From NCBI RefSeq assembly GCF_002967715.1, contig NZ_PUIA01000017.1:248001-312000 (forward strand): 64,000 nt of DNA, written 5' to 3'. This document shows positions 17,979 through 26,108 of the stretch, piece by piece (position 1 is the stretch's first letter; each line of letters starts with the position of its first letter). The translations under genes were made by a program, and so were the position numbers. This DNA comes from Blastopirellula marina. GTDB lineage: Bacteria; Planctomycetota; Planctomycetia; Pirellulales; Pirellulaceae. The notes under the pieces are model-generated. The model was not told the DNA's origin. It ran no database searches and saw nothing but the letters and a program-made list of their open reading frames with translations.

Positions 17979-18347
17979 ATGTCTGAAGATCAGCCACCCC
18001 CCGTCTACCGAGTAGCTCCCCTAGGGGAATTGCGTGCATACACAATCTCAGAAGATGAACTAGATCAGCTTGCTCGAGGAGGCGAATTCCCTCTCGATTT
18101 GAATTTTGCTGTTGCACTACTCTCAATATTCGGAACCATCCTAATCACCTTACTAACCGTCTCTCTCACTGGAATAACATTTCTTTCTTTTCTTTGTGCA
18201 GGACTCATCACGTTAATATCTGGGCTCTACTTGCTTCTCAAGGGAGTCGGAAGTTATCGCAGTTCAAGCTCCCTTGTCGAATCGATTAAAAACCGACTGC
18301 CTCCCGCAAAAGCCTTTCAAGAGTCCGCTGTGGCTGATGAAGAATAG
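17979..18347 (+). CDS. Small two-TM membrane protein paired with DUF1883 gene
   Basis: 122 residues. A short cytoplasmic-looking N-terminus (YRVAPLGELRAYTISEDELD) is followed by two hydrophobic helices, LNFAVALLSIFGTILITLLT and FLSFLCAGLITLISGLYLLL, then a polar tail. The layout of a short sensor-like segment ahead of a TM hairpin resembles small membrane partners often found next to unknown-function domain genes, but no family could be named. It starts 10 bases after the DUF1883 stop. Codon use and base composition are AT-richer than in neighbouring genes, which fits recent acquisition. Confidence 0.65.
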   Translation: MSEDQPPPVYRVAPLGELRAYTISEDELDQLARGGEFPLDLNFAVALLSIFGTILITLLTVSLTGITFLSFLCAGLITLISGLYLLLKGVGSYRSSSSLVESIKNRLPPAKAFQESAVADEE

Positions 18348-18564
18348 AAATCCGAAATTACAGTTTCAATTCAATCGATATAGAATATAGCCTGCCAGTT
18401 TAGCATCCTTAGGATTGACACTGGCGTACCCTTGCAATATTCCAAAGTCCGTCAGGCTCCCGCTCCGGTTTACCTCAGCTTCTTCTAAGCAACACCCTCT
18501 CAAGGTAATAGAATCACTATCGTAGTAGATAGGCAACGGTTGTCCTGATCACAGATCCACCGAC

Positions 18565-19476
18565 ATGGCGCGCCCCAGGCAGCTTGGCAATACGGGGAAG
18601 TTAAAAGTGCCATCCAGTATTACTAACGGAAACCGATCCGTGGACGAGCACGATGGCACCACGACGTTCCGGTTGAAGACTTCGTTTCTTTACCAGGGCG
18701 TCGGGTGTTCGCTGTTCTTCTTGATCGTGACCGGTATCTATCTCGGGGTCCTCCAGAGCCGTGAAGCTGCTCACCTGTGGGGGACGATCTTCATGTGGCC
18801 CGTGTTGATACTAGGGGTCATGCTTTTCGGAGGGGTGTTAATCGTTTCGATCTACGGTTGGGTCTCGTACAACATCGAACGATTGAGCATTCAAGAAGAC
18901 GTGATTTCCCTTCGCTCGGTAACGCAAGATTATCAGTTCGATGTGGCCGACGTGCATACGCTTGTCTGGCCCGTACATCGGCCAGACAGTTTCGTGACGA
19001 TTCACGTGCTGAAAATTCACGTTTCCGGGGCAATCATCAAGCTGGGCCTGAAAAACTATTCGAATGAGGATCAACTGGCGATCATTCGCTTCTTCCGCAA
19101 TCGAGTCCCTGCTTCCCAGCAGCAGGACTGGCCCGCTTACTGTTTCCAGTCGGCGATTCCCTTGCGGGATAAGTATCTCCCGAACGCCGATGTCGCTGAC
19201 AAAGAAAAGCTTCAGCGCGTTATGAAACGTCGCATGTGGGCCCCTATGTGGGCAGTGGTGATTTGCAGCGTCGGCGCACTCGGAATGATCACGCTCGATG
19301 GACTGGGCGTCGACAAACTGATGTCCAGTATGGTCGGAATCACCGTGATCATGGCAGGCGTGATCAGCCCCTTAATTTACCTGGCCATTTTAGGCGTGAA
19401 GTTATCGACCGAAGTAGAACAAATGTCCGCTCGGCTATGGGACGAAGGGGAAGCGGAGTTGAACGGTGTAGGTTGA
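18565..19476 (+). CDS. Hypothetical membrane protein, possible PH-like domain
   Basis: 303 residues with two N-terminal membrane helices (GVGCSLFFLIVTGIYLGVL and a second ending VLIVSIYGWV), a central soluble part and two C-terminal helices (MWAVVICSVGALGMITL and ITVIMAGVISPLIYLAILGV). The soluble part reads ERLSIQEDVISLRSVTQDYQ, a pattern like bacterial PH-type domains. No family can be named with confidence. Start ATG 18565 is the only upstream choice. Confidence 0.6.
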   Translation: MARPRQLGNTGKLKVPSSITNGNRSVDEHDGTTTFRLKTSFLYQGVGCSLFFLIVTGIYLGVLQSREAAHLWGTIFMWPVLILGVMLFGGVLIVSIYGWVSYNIERLSIQEDVISLRSVTQDYQFDVADVHTLVWPVHRPDSFVTIHVLKIHVSGAIIKLGLKNYSNEDQLAIIRFFRNRVPASQQQDWPAYCFQSAIPLRDKYLPNADVADKEKLQRVMKRRMWAPMWAVVICSVGALGMITLDGLGVDKLMSSMVGITVIMAGVISPLIYLAILGVKLSTEVEQMSARLWDEGEAELNGVG

Positions 19477-19496
19477 ACGCCTGAGGAAGTACAAAA

Positions 19497-19985
19497 CTAT
19501 TCGCCGCTCAGAAATTCCTCGATGGTTACGGGGAAGGCCGAAATGAATTCGTCCGCCTCTTGATTGGCGTTGTAGGCGTAACTTTCGTGTTCAAAGCAGA
19601 ACAGTCCAGGCAAGACGATGCCTGCCGAATCGGTCAGATATCCCATGCTGTCGCCATTGGCCCAATCGATAAACGGAAAGAACCTCGCGGCGACATCCGC
19701 GTGCGTTTCGGCGAACGAACTTCGCATCGAGTCGATAAAACCGGGTAGATCTTCCAGTGGCTGAAACAACCAGGACACGTCACTAGGATCGTCCTCGGGA
19801 GCGACACCAAAGCCATTGAACGTCAGGTAAAAGTCGCGGAACTCTTCCGGCAAAGAGATCCCCAGGCGATCGGCCAATTGATCCAACTGGTCGGCACCAA
19901 CGCCGGGCTTCGTCGCGAGTTCATACTCGTCTTCGGCATGTCCCATCTCGTGCTGGTGATTTACGATTTGAACCCAATCAGGCAT
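19497..19985 (-). CDS. SMI1/KNR4 (SUKH) family protein
   Basis: 162 residues. The segment IQLADRLGISLPEEFRDFYL (here beginning LDQLADRLGISLPEEF) followed by TFNGFGVAPED is the classic SUKH start, and DWANGDSMGYLTD with LFCFEHESYAYN provides the later strands. Bacterial SUKH proteins are frequently immunity proteins against contact-dependent or polymorphic toxins. No toxin gene is visible nearby, so the role is inferred only from family. Confidence 0.82.
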   Translation of the reverse strand: MPDWVQIVNHQHEMGHAEDEYELATKPGVGADQLDQLADRLGISLPEEFRDFYLTFNGFGVAPEDDPSDVSWLFQPLEDLPGFIDSMRSSFAETHADVAARFFPFIDWANGDSMGYLTDSAGIVLPGLFCFEHESYAYNANQEADEFISAFPVTIEEFLSGE

Positions 19986-20246
19986 CGCCGTGCTCCGTGA
20001 TTATGGGCGACAGACAACTTGTTGATGAGAGATTAATGTACTGCCTTTCGGCTGCCCAACGAATGGCCAATTGCACAGGTTGTGAATCGATGTGGAGGGC
20101 ACCTTCGTCGACAGCGACGGCAGGAAGTGGAAGATAAAAAGCAAACACGTGCGGGAGTAGGCATCGCGATAAATGGCACTGCCTGGCATTGCATCACCTT
20201 AAGATCTCAAGCTGGCCCATCGAGCCGTTTACCATTTTGTTCGGTG

Positions 20247-20765
20247 TTATCTCGGTGACTCGGCCTTCACGCGTTCAAACGCGCTAAATGGCTGATTGTT
20301 GAAATCGCCCCCAACAAATAGCAAATCGTTCTGCCGGTCTTCGGCAACGGTGAGCATGACATTGAAGGACTCGCCGTTGCCGAATGGGTCGCCGTCGCGT
20401 TCGAGCCAGAAGATGACGTGCGGATTGCCATGAATGTTGGTCACCACGAAAGGGCATTTTTTGCCATCGAGATCAACACGACCAGCCAGATAGACCTTCA
20501 TGTTCTGCTGCTGGAAATACTCGGCGTATTTGCCTGGGATTTTTGTCGCTACGGCTGGATCGGATTTGAATGACAATCTTTTCAGCAGTAGTCCTTGCCC
20601 TCCAGTAAGCCGCTCGGTCAAAGGGGCATGCACTTGCCAATCCCCTTCAATGCGGCTGGCGACAACGTTCTCTTTGCCAGGCTCGATCTTGACTTCATCC
20701 GCTGCTACGACGTGGACCATCAATCCGACAAACGCGAACGCAAGCGTGAACGAATATTGGCTCAT
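20247..20765 (-). CDS. Hypothetical secreted protein
   Basis: 172 residues with a Sec signal (MSQYSFTLAFAFVGLMVHVVAA) and a mature part beginning DEVKIEPGKENVVASRIEGD. The rest reads like a small beta-rich planctomycete exported domain: WQVHAPLTERLTGGQ, FVVTNIHGNPHVIFWLERD, GESFNVMLTVAEDR. Many such proteins occur in planctomycetes without known function. It stands in the accessory stretch between two immunity-like genes. Confidence 0.65.
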   Translation of the reverse strand: MSQYSFTLAFAFVGLMVHVVAADEVKIEPGKENVVASRIEGDWQVHAPLTERLTGGQGLLLKRLSFKSDPAVATKIPGKYAEYFQQQNMKVYLAGRVDLDGKKCPFVVTNIHGNPHVIFWLERDGDPFGNGESFNVMLTVAEDRQNDLLFVGGDFNNQPFSAFERVKAESPR

Positions 20766-20909
20766 GAAGGGGACTCCGTAGTGATGCAGATTTTTAAACG
20801 AGGATTTTCGAATTACCCATAGGCCGTCACGCTAACGCGGCCAAGTGGCGCGGTCAAGTTTCCTATCATGCGCGACATCTCGATCGACTAGTGATGTCAC
20901 CAACGACGA

Positions 20910-21590
20910 CTACCCCATTCCCTGCGACTGGCGTACGAGCTTTTCGATGTTGATAATCCCCTTATGTGCCTGTTGCACAAGCGTCAGTTCTTTGCGGGTA
21001 TGGCGAGTGATGGCGTACCGGTACGGCAGCGTCAAGATCTTCCAGGGCCGGAACAGCAGGTAGCTGAGTTGGTCGGACGTGAACTTCTTCATATCGCTGG
21101 CGACGTCATCGTGCCGAAGGAGTTCGGTCTTCAGAGTCTGCTGCAAGAACTCGGTGGCTTCGTGATGCAATCGCAGGAGATATTCGGCATCCAAACCAGG
21201 AAATGCCTGGTACATGATCCCCTGCGGTGAGGGCAGAAGCGGGCCGTCAATCGTGGTCGAAGTTGTGATAGAAATTCCCCCGGGGAACTTGCTGACCATG
21301 TCGATAATTCGCTGATCGGCTGCGAAGTAAACAGCCAACGCAATCGTGTCATCCGCGTTGGTAAAGATCGCCATTGGAATACCCAGTGGCTCGATGGCGC
21401 ACTTTCCGTGAAATTCGTTGGCCTGAATCCACGTCGGATCGATCACGGAAATGGCTTTCTCGAAGATCGGAATCGGCTGCTTTACCGGCGAGAAGTCGGA
21501 GAACCGCAGCAGGACCACCGGCAACATTCCACTCGCGCAAATCAGCAGCCAGATCAACGGTATCAAGAGAAGATATTGAAGATATTCCAC
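20910..21590 (-). CDS. Hypothetical membrane-anchored protein
   Basis: 226 residues with one N-terminal helix (LQYLLLIPLIWLLICASGML), then a soluble domain of mixed alpha/beta character including PMAIFTNADDTIALAVYFAA and FPGGISITTSTTIDGPLLP. No family recognised. It ends with a Lys/Arg-rich helical part. Same strand as neighbouring SUKH genes. Confidence 0.6.
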   Translation of the reverse strand: MEYLQYLLLIPLIWLLICASGMLPVVLLRFSDFSPVKQPIPIFEKAISVIDPTWIQANEFHGKCAIEPLGIPMAIFTNADDTIALAVYFAADQRIIDMVSKFPGGISITTSTTIDGPLLPSPQGIMYQAFPGLDAEYLLRLHHEATEFLQQTLKTELLRHDDVASDMKKFTSDQLSYLLFRPWKILTLPYRYAITRHTRKELTLVQQAHKGIINIEKLVRQSQGMG

Positions 21591-21632
21591 TGCCTATTAC
21601 CTTCGGAAAAACAAGAGTGACTGATCGCTACG

Positions 21633-22244
21633 TCATGCTTCGTCCGCCGGCAGAAAGCATCCTTCCTCTTCCGTGTAGACAAAGTCATCGGACGAGATCG
21701 CGCGGACGACCTGGGCCACAAACTCAGTGAACGAAGAAGCCAGGCAGGCAAAGCCAGACGGGTCGTGGTTGATGGCGACGACCTGGTACTTCTGACCGAT
21801 CGAAGGGGGCGCAAGATCGAGCCCAAGGCTATCGCCGGTACCAGGATCGCAGAAGATAAGGTGATTGCGATGAACGGTCACCGGGCCGACCAGTTCGACG
21901 TTGTCATCATCCGGAAAGTCGAACTCGGCGAGCTCGCGATGGGCGAGCGTGGCCTGCACAACGCCATCCAACGTCAGGAACTCGCCCCACGTACACGTTT
22001 CACTTGAGCCGCCCCCCAGCGGCATCCGTGGAACCGCAGGCACTCCCACGCCGCAGCCAAGCTCGTCGAGTTGTTGCCCATTGGCGGCCAGGTAGAACTG
22101 CTTGAACTCGGCCGGGAACTCGACACCCAACTGACGCTCGGCAGCGGCGATCTCCGCTTCGGTAGCCGGCGGATTGAATGCGGCGGTTACCGCCGGATAG
22201 CAAGCCTGGATCGTCTGCTCGATGGATTCGGGGGTTGTCGTCAT
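21633..22244 (-). CDS. SMI1/KNR4 (SUKH) family protein
   Basis: 203 residues. PATEAEIAAAERQLGVEFPA followed by EFKQFYLAANGQQL is a typical SUKH opening, and later parts include FDFPDDDNVELVGPVTVHRN and GDSLGLDL. The C-terminal helix (FTEFVAQVVRAISSDDF) matches the family ending. It is probably an immunity-like protein. Upstream lies a ~40-base sequence that recurs on the other side of the next gene. Confidence 0.85.
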   Translation of the reverse strand: MTTTPESIEQTIQACYPAVTAAFNPPATEAEIAAAERQLGVEFPAEFKQFYLAANGQQLDELGCGVGVPAVPRMPLGGGSSETCTWGEFLTLDGVVQATLAHRELAEFDFPDDDNVELVGPVTVHRNHLIFCDPGTGDSLGLDLAPPSIGQKYQVVAINHDPSGFACLASSFTEFVAQVVRAISSDDFVYTEEEGCFLPADEA

Positions 22245-22270
22245 GATATGGGTGACCTGGGTACGAATAT

Positions 22271-22310
22271 CACCGGCGTGCTGCCAGCGATGTTAATTGG
22301 GGATATAAGT
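22271..22310. repeat. Direct repeat, left copy, flanking the hypothetical gene at 22347-22904
   Basis: CACCGGCGTGCTGCCAGCGA and the next ~20 bases align with 22951-22989 in the same orientation at about 33 of 40 positions by eye, with one gap. The two copies flank the intervening gene. Confidence 0.5.
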
Positions 22311-22346
22311 GTTTGCTTGATGCAATTCCTGCCTGCAGGCAGTCGT

Positions 22347-22904
22347 TTATCTTCTTTCGTCTTTTGGAACAAGCATGGACACTCCATACTCGTCTTGCGC
22401 GTAGTTAAACAGATTTGGATCCAGATGTTGAGCGAGACTCTCCCAGCACTCTCTCTCATCGTCCCTGCCACACATGATCGGACTCAATTTCAGCTCTGTT
22501 TTTAACGAGAGATCAAGATCGGTGTCATATCTCTCATTGAAGTAGATGTTGCATTTACCCAAAAGCTCCAAGTGGATGGCCGAGCCCCCCACGCCAACCA
22601 TCGCGGAACCGTTTTGCACTAATTCATGTTCAAAGACATAAATCATTGCGTGAGGTACCACATCGTTGTCTTCGAGTTCACCCCAAGTTACGGACGTCTC
22701 GGTTAGGTCGGTCCAGTGATTAAGAGTTCCACTTCCGGTCGTAAAGAGTCCAGCCGAATCAACGCGAACGCCTGGCCAGTCAATGTCACCTTGATGAAAC
22801 CTTCCAGCGATGACAGTAAAACCCCAGATCATTTCGTCGCCAAGCAGCAAGAGATCAAGCGTAGCACTTTCGATTGGTATATGAAGGTCAGCGATTCGGA
22901 GCAT
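22347..22904 (-). CDS. Hypothetical protein in the immunity-like island
   Basis: 185 residues, acidic, without signal or membrane segment. Readable stretches are DMLLLGDEMIWGFTVIAGRF-like (LLLLGDEMIWGFTVIAGRF), GTLNHWTDLTETSVTWGELE and YVFEHELVQNGSAMVGVGGS. No family recognised. Size, acidity and position between SUKH genes are compatible with another immunity-type protein, but that is inference only. The gene is bracketed by two ~40-base direct repeats. Confidence 0.55.
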   Translation of the reverse strand: MLRIADLHIPIESATLDLLLLGDEMIWGFTVIAGRFHQGDIDWPGVRVDSAGLFTTGSGTLNHWTDLTETSVTWGELEDNDVVPHAMIYVFEHELVQNGSAMVGVGGSAIHLELLGKCNIYFNERYDTDLDLSLKTELKLSPIMCGRDDERECWESLAQHLDPNLFNYAQDEYGVSMLVPKDERR

Positions 22905-22950
22905 GAAATCAAAAGGCCTTCTTTGTTGAGTTACCTACGAAGACGGACAT

Positions 22951-22989
22951 CACCGGCATGCAGTCAGCGATTTGATTTGGGATGAAAGT
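22951..22989. repeat. Direct repeat, right copy
   Basis: CACCGGCATGCAGTCAGCGA and the following bases match 22271-22310 in direct orientation. The copy lies about 45 bases upstream of the start at 22904. Confidence 0.5.
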
Positions 22990-23155
22990 AGATAGTTGCG
23001 AACGCGACCTCGAACTGGAACAAGCTTGGCACACAACAAGGATGCAGTAGCTGTGGTGGCGTCAAACTAGCACAATCAGAAGTGCACAGCAATCTTTTCA
23101 CGACTGCCAAGATAGAAGTACTGCGTGCAAAGTGCCCGTATCAGCTTACATTCGG

Positions 23156-23779
23156 CTAAACCTGATCGATCCATTGATTGACGACCACGGCGTTACCACT
23201 CCAAACCAGGTAGCCTACGGCAAGAACGTTCAGAGCGACCGTCCCCCAGAATACCAATAAGAATTCCTGCTTGCTCGATTTATGCCGCAAAAGGCGTTGG
23301 GCTGCCAAGGCACCAGGCCAACCACCGACCAGCCCCATCAGATGCAAGGTCGATTCTGGCGTGCGCCATTTGCCCATCTTGGCCTTCGCTTTATCCCAGC
23401 CATAGACTATGAACGTTACCAGGCTCAGCACGCCGTAGGCCCCCACTACCAGCCAAGGCAATCGATTGAATAGTGCCGCAGCAACCAGGAAACCCACGAA
23501 CAGCAAAGCAAACAGCACCGGCCACGCGCCATGCGAACGCTTGCCGGCGATCGGCCTGGGGGATTCCGGCTCGTCGGTAAAACTCGCGTTTACAGCTTGA
23601 GGCTTGCCTTCTTTGTTCTTCCCGATCTCGTAGAAAACCGTATCCCCAACTTCCGGCCGCCGCGAGCTTCTGGGAAATGCCGAGATGTGAACGAAGAGAT
23701 CATCCGTGCCGTGATCGCGCGAGATGAAACCGAAGCCGCGGTCATCTTCCCAGCGAGTGATAGTTCCCTGCTTACGCAT
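23156..23779 (-). CDS. Cold-shock domain and DUF1294 membrane protein
   Basis: 207 residues. An N-terminal cold-shock domain (GTITRWEDDRGFGFISRDHG and DLFVHISAFP) with RNP-type aromatic residues is joined to two or more membrane helices and a DUF1294 region (YGWDKAKAKMGKWRTPESTL, LMGLVGGWPGALAAQRLLRH, KSSKQEFLLVFW). This fusion is widespread in bacteria; the N-terminal part is expected to bind single-stranded nucleic acid, the role of DUF1294 is unknown. Confidence 0.92.
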   Translation of the reverse strand: MRKQGTITRWEDDRGFGFISRDHGTDDLFVHISAFPRSSRRPEVGDTVFYEIGKNKEGKPQAVNASFTDEPESPRPIAGKRSHGAWPVLFALLFVGFLVAAALFNRLPWLVVGAYGVLSLVTFIVYGWDKAKAKMGKWRTPESTLHLMGLVGGWPGALAAQRLLRHKSSKQEFLLVFWGTVALNVLAVGYLVWSGNAVVVNQWIDQV

Positions 23780-23850
23780 GCAACGACGATTCCTTTCACG
23801 CCCAGCTATTCGTACGACCTGTACCAGGAGGCGTAAGCTCCACGCAGGGG

Positions 23851-24420
23851 TTAGGGTTTCAGTTTATATTTAATGACGGAGTTCTCATTTTGAATCAGCC
23901 CCGCGCTCACCAATTCTGCCAAGATCGTCTTGCCATCAACAAGGCTATCCTTACTGTGACACTGTGACGCGATCCAGTTGATAAGCGGCTTTTCCTTGCG
24001 TGGCCTTGTCCTTCCATCCGTATGACGAAGTCGCTCGACTGCGAGATCCGCACATGCGCTGAAACCGGTCTTCTTTTCACCATTAGCCGGTGCGGTCCTC
24101 TGGCACGCACGTCCTGTCTTTTTAATATGGCTGACGAGCCCGTCAAAGCCATGATCGCGCGAGATCACATGAAACTGGATATCCGCCGCAGCGGTCTCGG
24201 AAAACTTTCCCAGGTAGTACGCGATATGAAAATCAAGGTTGTTCGAGCCTGTGGATTTCAGCTTGATGACTTCAATCTTCAGGAACTCACCGACGGTTGC
24301 ATCTCCCAGGTTGATATTGGGATTCTTGGGACCACAAAAGATGAATAGCTTTTGGTATTGCTTGAACGCAATGCCTTTCAGGCTGCCAAGATTTTCGTAA
24401 TCGACAAAACCCCAAATCAT
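23851..24420 (-). CDS. PIN/NYN-like domain protein with C-terminal helical extension
   Basis: 189 residues. FVDYENLGSL at the N-terminus, NNLDFHIAYYLGKF in the middle and VISRDHGFDGLVSHI later give acidic residues in the order of a PIN/NYN ribonuclease fold (about D7, D63 and D90). A basic linker follows, then a C-terminal ~50 residues (LINWIASQCHSKDSLVDGKT and ILAELVSAGLIQNENS) that read like a small winged-helix-type domain. It is a likely RNase of unknown target. The start lies 67 bases downstream of a strong intrinsic terminator on the same strand. Confidence 0.75.
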   Translation of the reverse strand: MIWGFVDYENLGSLKGIAFKQYQKLFIFCGPKNPNINLGDATVGEFLKIEVIKLKSTGSNNLDFHIAYYLGKFSETAAADIQFHVISRDHGFDGLVSHIKKTGRACQRTAPANGEKKTGFSACADLAVERLRHTDGRTRPRKEKPLINWIASQCHSKDSLVDGKTILAELVSAGLIQNENSVIKYKLKP

Positions 24421-24487
24421 TGGGAGCTTTACTCCTAACCCTGGACCAACAGATGCACACGCCGAGCTTCCGGAAGATCGCTCAAGA

Positions 24488-24534
24488 AATAAAAAAACCC
24501 GGCGTACGTTTGTTAAGCTTCAACGTACGTCGGG
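24488..24534 (-). terminator. Rho-independent terminator
   Basis: CCCGACGTACGTT, an 11-base loop, AACGTACGCCGGG and TTTTTTTATTT in minus-strand orientation. A 13-bp stem plus U-tract is a textbook intrinsic terminator. It lies between divergent rarA and the PIN-like gene, and so ends a short transcript that begins in that interval. Confidence 0.85.
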
Positions 24535-24650
24535 CTCACACCGCGGCAAAGTGCTTAACGCTCCGTGCGGTGTCCTTGCTCGGCCGCAGACGATTGGAGC
24601 AACCGTCCAGAAGGGCCCATTCGGCCGAACACTTGTAACTTAGGTTATGT
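24488..24650 (-). ncRNA. Structured RNA ending in an intrinsic terminator, upstream of the PIN-like gene
   Basis: On the minus strand three perfect or near-perfect stems follow one another. They are an 8-bp stem with a 3-base loop (24589-24607), a 7-bp stem ACACCGC/GCGGTGT (24538-24544 with 24567-24573), and a 13-bp stem (24498-24510 with 24522-24534, one G-U pair). The third stem is directly followed by a run of seven T (24497-24491). The loop of stem 2 (GTTAAGC) and the loop of stem 3 (GCTTAAC) are perfectly complementary over 7 bases, so a kissing interaction is possible. The 5' boundary is a guess. It could be a free small RNA or a leader/attenuator for the PIN-like gene at 24420. It does not match tmRNA, RNase P, SRP or 6S signatures known to me. 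Confidence 0.65.
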
Positions 24651-24746
24651 TTTGGCCGTTTGCAAACTTTTTCTTGGCACATTTCCTAAGTCGCGATTTT
24701 CGTACAATAAAGGGTCCTTGCTTCACGATCCCGTCGGACCTGATTG

Positions 24747-26066
24747 ATGTCTTTGTTTGAACAAGCCGAAGCCAAGAACTTCGATCGCGCCAAGCCGTTG
24801 GCTGCCCGGATGCGTCCGCGCAACCTGGAAGAATTCGTCGGGCAAAAGCACTTCCTCGCCGAAGGCAAACTGCTGTGGCGATTGATCAAGTCGAACCGTT
24901 TGACCTCGGTCCTCTTTTATGGCCCGCCTGGGTGTGGCAAGACGACCTTGGCCCAGCTATTGGCATCCGAAACAAAGTGTCGCTTCCGCCAGCTGAACGC
25001 CGTGACCTCTGGCGTGAAAGAGCTGCGCGAAGTGCTGCAGGAAGCCCAGCGCGAAGTCGCCACCGGCGGACGCAAGACACTGCTATTTGTCGACGAGATC
25101 CACCGCTTCAACAAGTCGCAGCAAGATGCGCTGCTGCCGGATGTCGAGAACGGGATTGTGATCCTCGTGGGAGCGACCACCAGCAATCCGTTCTTCGCGG
25201 TCAACAGCGCGCTGGTCAGCCGGAGTCAAATCTTTCAGTTTGAACCGCTGACCCCCGCAGAGATCCATGATGTGCTGCGAGGCGCGCTATCCGATACGTA
25301 TCGCGGGCTCGGCAAGTTCGCCGTGAAGCTCGACGACGATGCGGCTCAGTTTCTGGGCGAGGTGTGCGACGGCGATGCCCGGCGTGCGCTGAACGCTTTG
25401 GAGATCGGTGTCCTTTCGAGTGACGAGCAGCCGATCCACTTCACCCGGCAGTTGGCTGAAGAATCGATTCAAAAGAAAGCCGTACAGTACGACCGCGACG
25501 GCGACACGCACTACGACACGGCGAGTGCGTTGATCAAAAGCATCCGCGGCAGCGATGTCGACGCGGCCATCTACTGGCTGGCCAAGATGCTCGAAGGAGG
25601 CGAAGACATCCGCTTCATCACGCGGCGGCTGATCATCTCGGCTAGCGAAGACATCGGCAACGCCGACCCGCACGCCCTGACGATGGCCGTTTCTGCGATG
25701 CAGGCCTGCGAAATGATCGGCCTGCCGGAGTGCCAACTCACCCTTTCGCAAACGGTCGCCTACCTGGCCTGTGCCCCCAAAAGCAACGCCGCCACCGTCG
25801 CGATCGGCGAAGCACGAAAAGACATCCGCGAAGGACGCGTCGAGCCAGTCCCAGTCCACCTGCGTGACGCCCACTACGGCGGAGCGAAAGAGTTGGGCAA
25901 TGGCGAAGGATACGAGTACTCCCACGACTCACCCGACGGCATCGCCGCCCAAACCTACCTGGGCATCGACCGTGAGTACTATCGCCCGGTGCCAAGGGGC
26001 TTCGAGGCAACACTGCAGAAGCGGGTAGAGGTCTACCGCAAACGGCTGCGTGGGGAAGATGTTTAG
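24747..26066 (+). CDS. rarA: Replication-associated recombination protein A (MgsA/WRNIP1-type AAA ATPase)
   Basis: AAA+ ATPase acting at stalled replication forks. The N-terminus PLAARMRPRNLEEFVGQKHF is typical; Walker A GPPGCGKTTLA begins at about residue 59, Walker B is LLFVDEIHRFNK, and sensor regions follow (ATTSNPFF, GDARRALNALE). The C-terminal part has the RarA-specific KSIRGSDVDAAIYWLAKMLE, EDIGNADPHAL and YKYPHD-like GYEYSHDSPDGIAAQTYLG. A TTG at 24744 is in frame, but the ATG at 24747 (MSLFEQAEAKNF) is the natural start. Length 439 is normal. Confidence 0.96.
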   Translation: MSLFEQAEAKNFDRAKPLAARMRPRNLEEFVGQKHFLAEGKLLWRLIKSNRLTSVLFYGPPGCGKTTLAQLLASETKCRFRQLNAVTSGVKELREVLQEAQREVATGGRKTLLFVDEIHRFNKSQQDALLPDVENGIVILVGATTSNPFFAVNSALVSRSQIFQFEPLTPAEIHDVLRGALSDTYRGLGKFAVKLDDDAAQFLGEVCDGDARRALNALEIGVLSSDEQPIHFTRQLAEESIQKKAVQYDRDGDTHYDTASALIKSIRGSDVDAAIYWLAKMLEGGEDIRFITRRLIISASEDIGNADPHALTMAVSAMQACEMIGLPECQLTLSQTVAYLACAPKSNAATVAIGEARKDIREGRVEPVPVHLRDAHYGGAKELGNGEGYEYSHDSPDGIAAQTYLGIDREYYRPVPRGFEATLQKRVEVYRKRLRGEDV

Positions 26067-26108
26067 CCACAGAGATCACCGAGAGAAAGAAGGACGAACC
26101 GCGGACCT

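Noticed and set aside
20001-20189. 62-codon minus-strand frame between two accessory genes
   Set aside because: It is short, with no start signal and no coding character, and is interpreted as non-coding.
19497-22904. Complete polymorphic toxin system
   Set aside because: No large secreted toxin, no Rhs/PAAR or WXG100 gene is present; only immunity-like proteins can be supported.
24420-24638. 72-codon plus-strand frame over the structured RNA
   Set aside because: It runs antisense through the terminator stem and has no protein-like pattern; the stems explain the sequence better.
24488-24650. Structured RNA as a known housekeeping RNA (tmRNA, RNase P, SRP, 6S)
   Set aside because: None of the conserved landmark sequences are present; it is too short for RNase P or tmRNA and lacks the 6S bubble layout.
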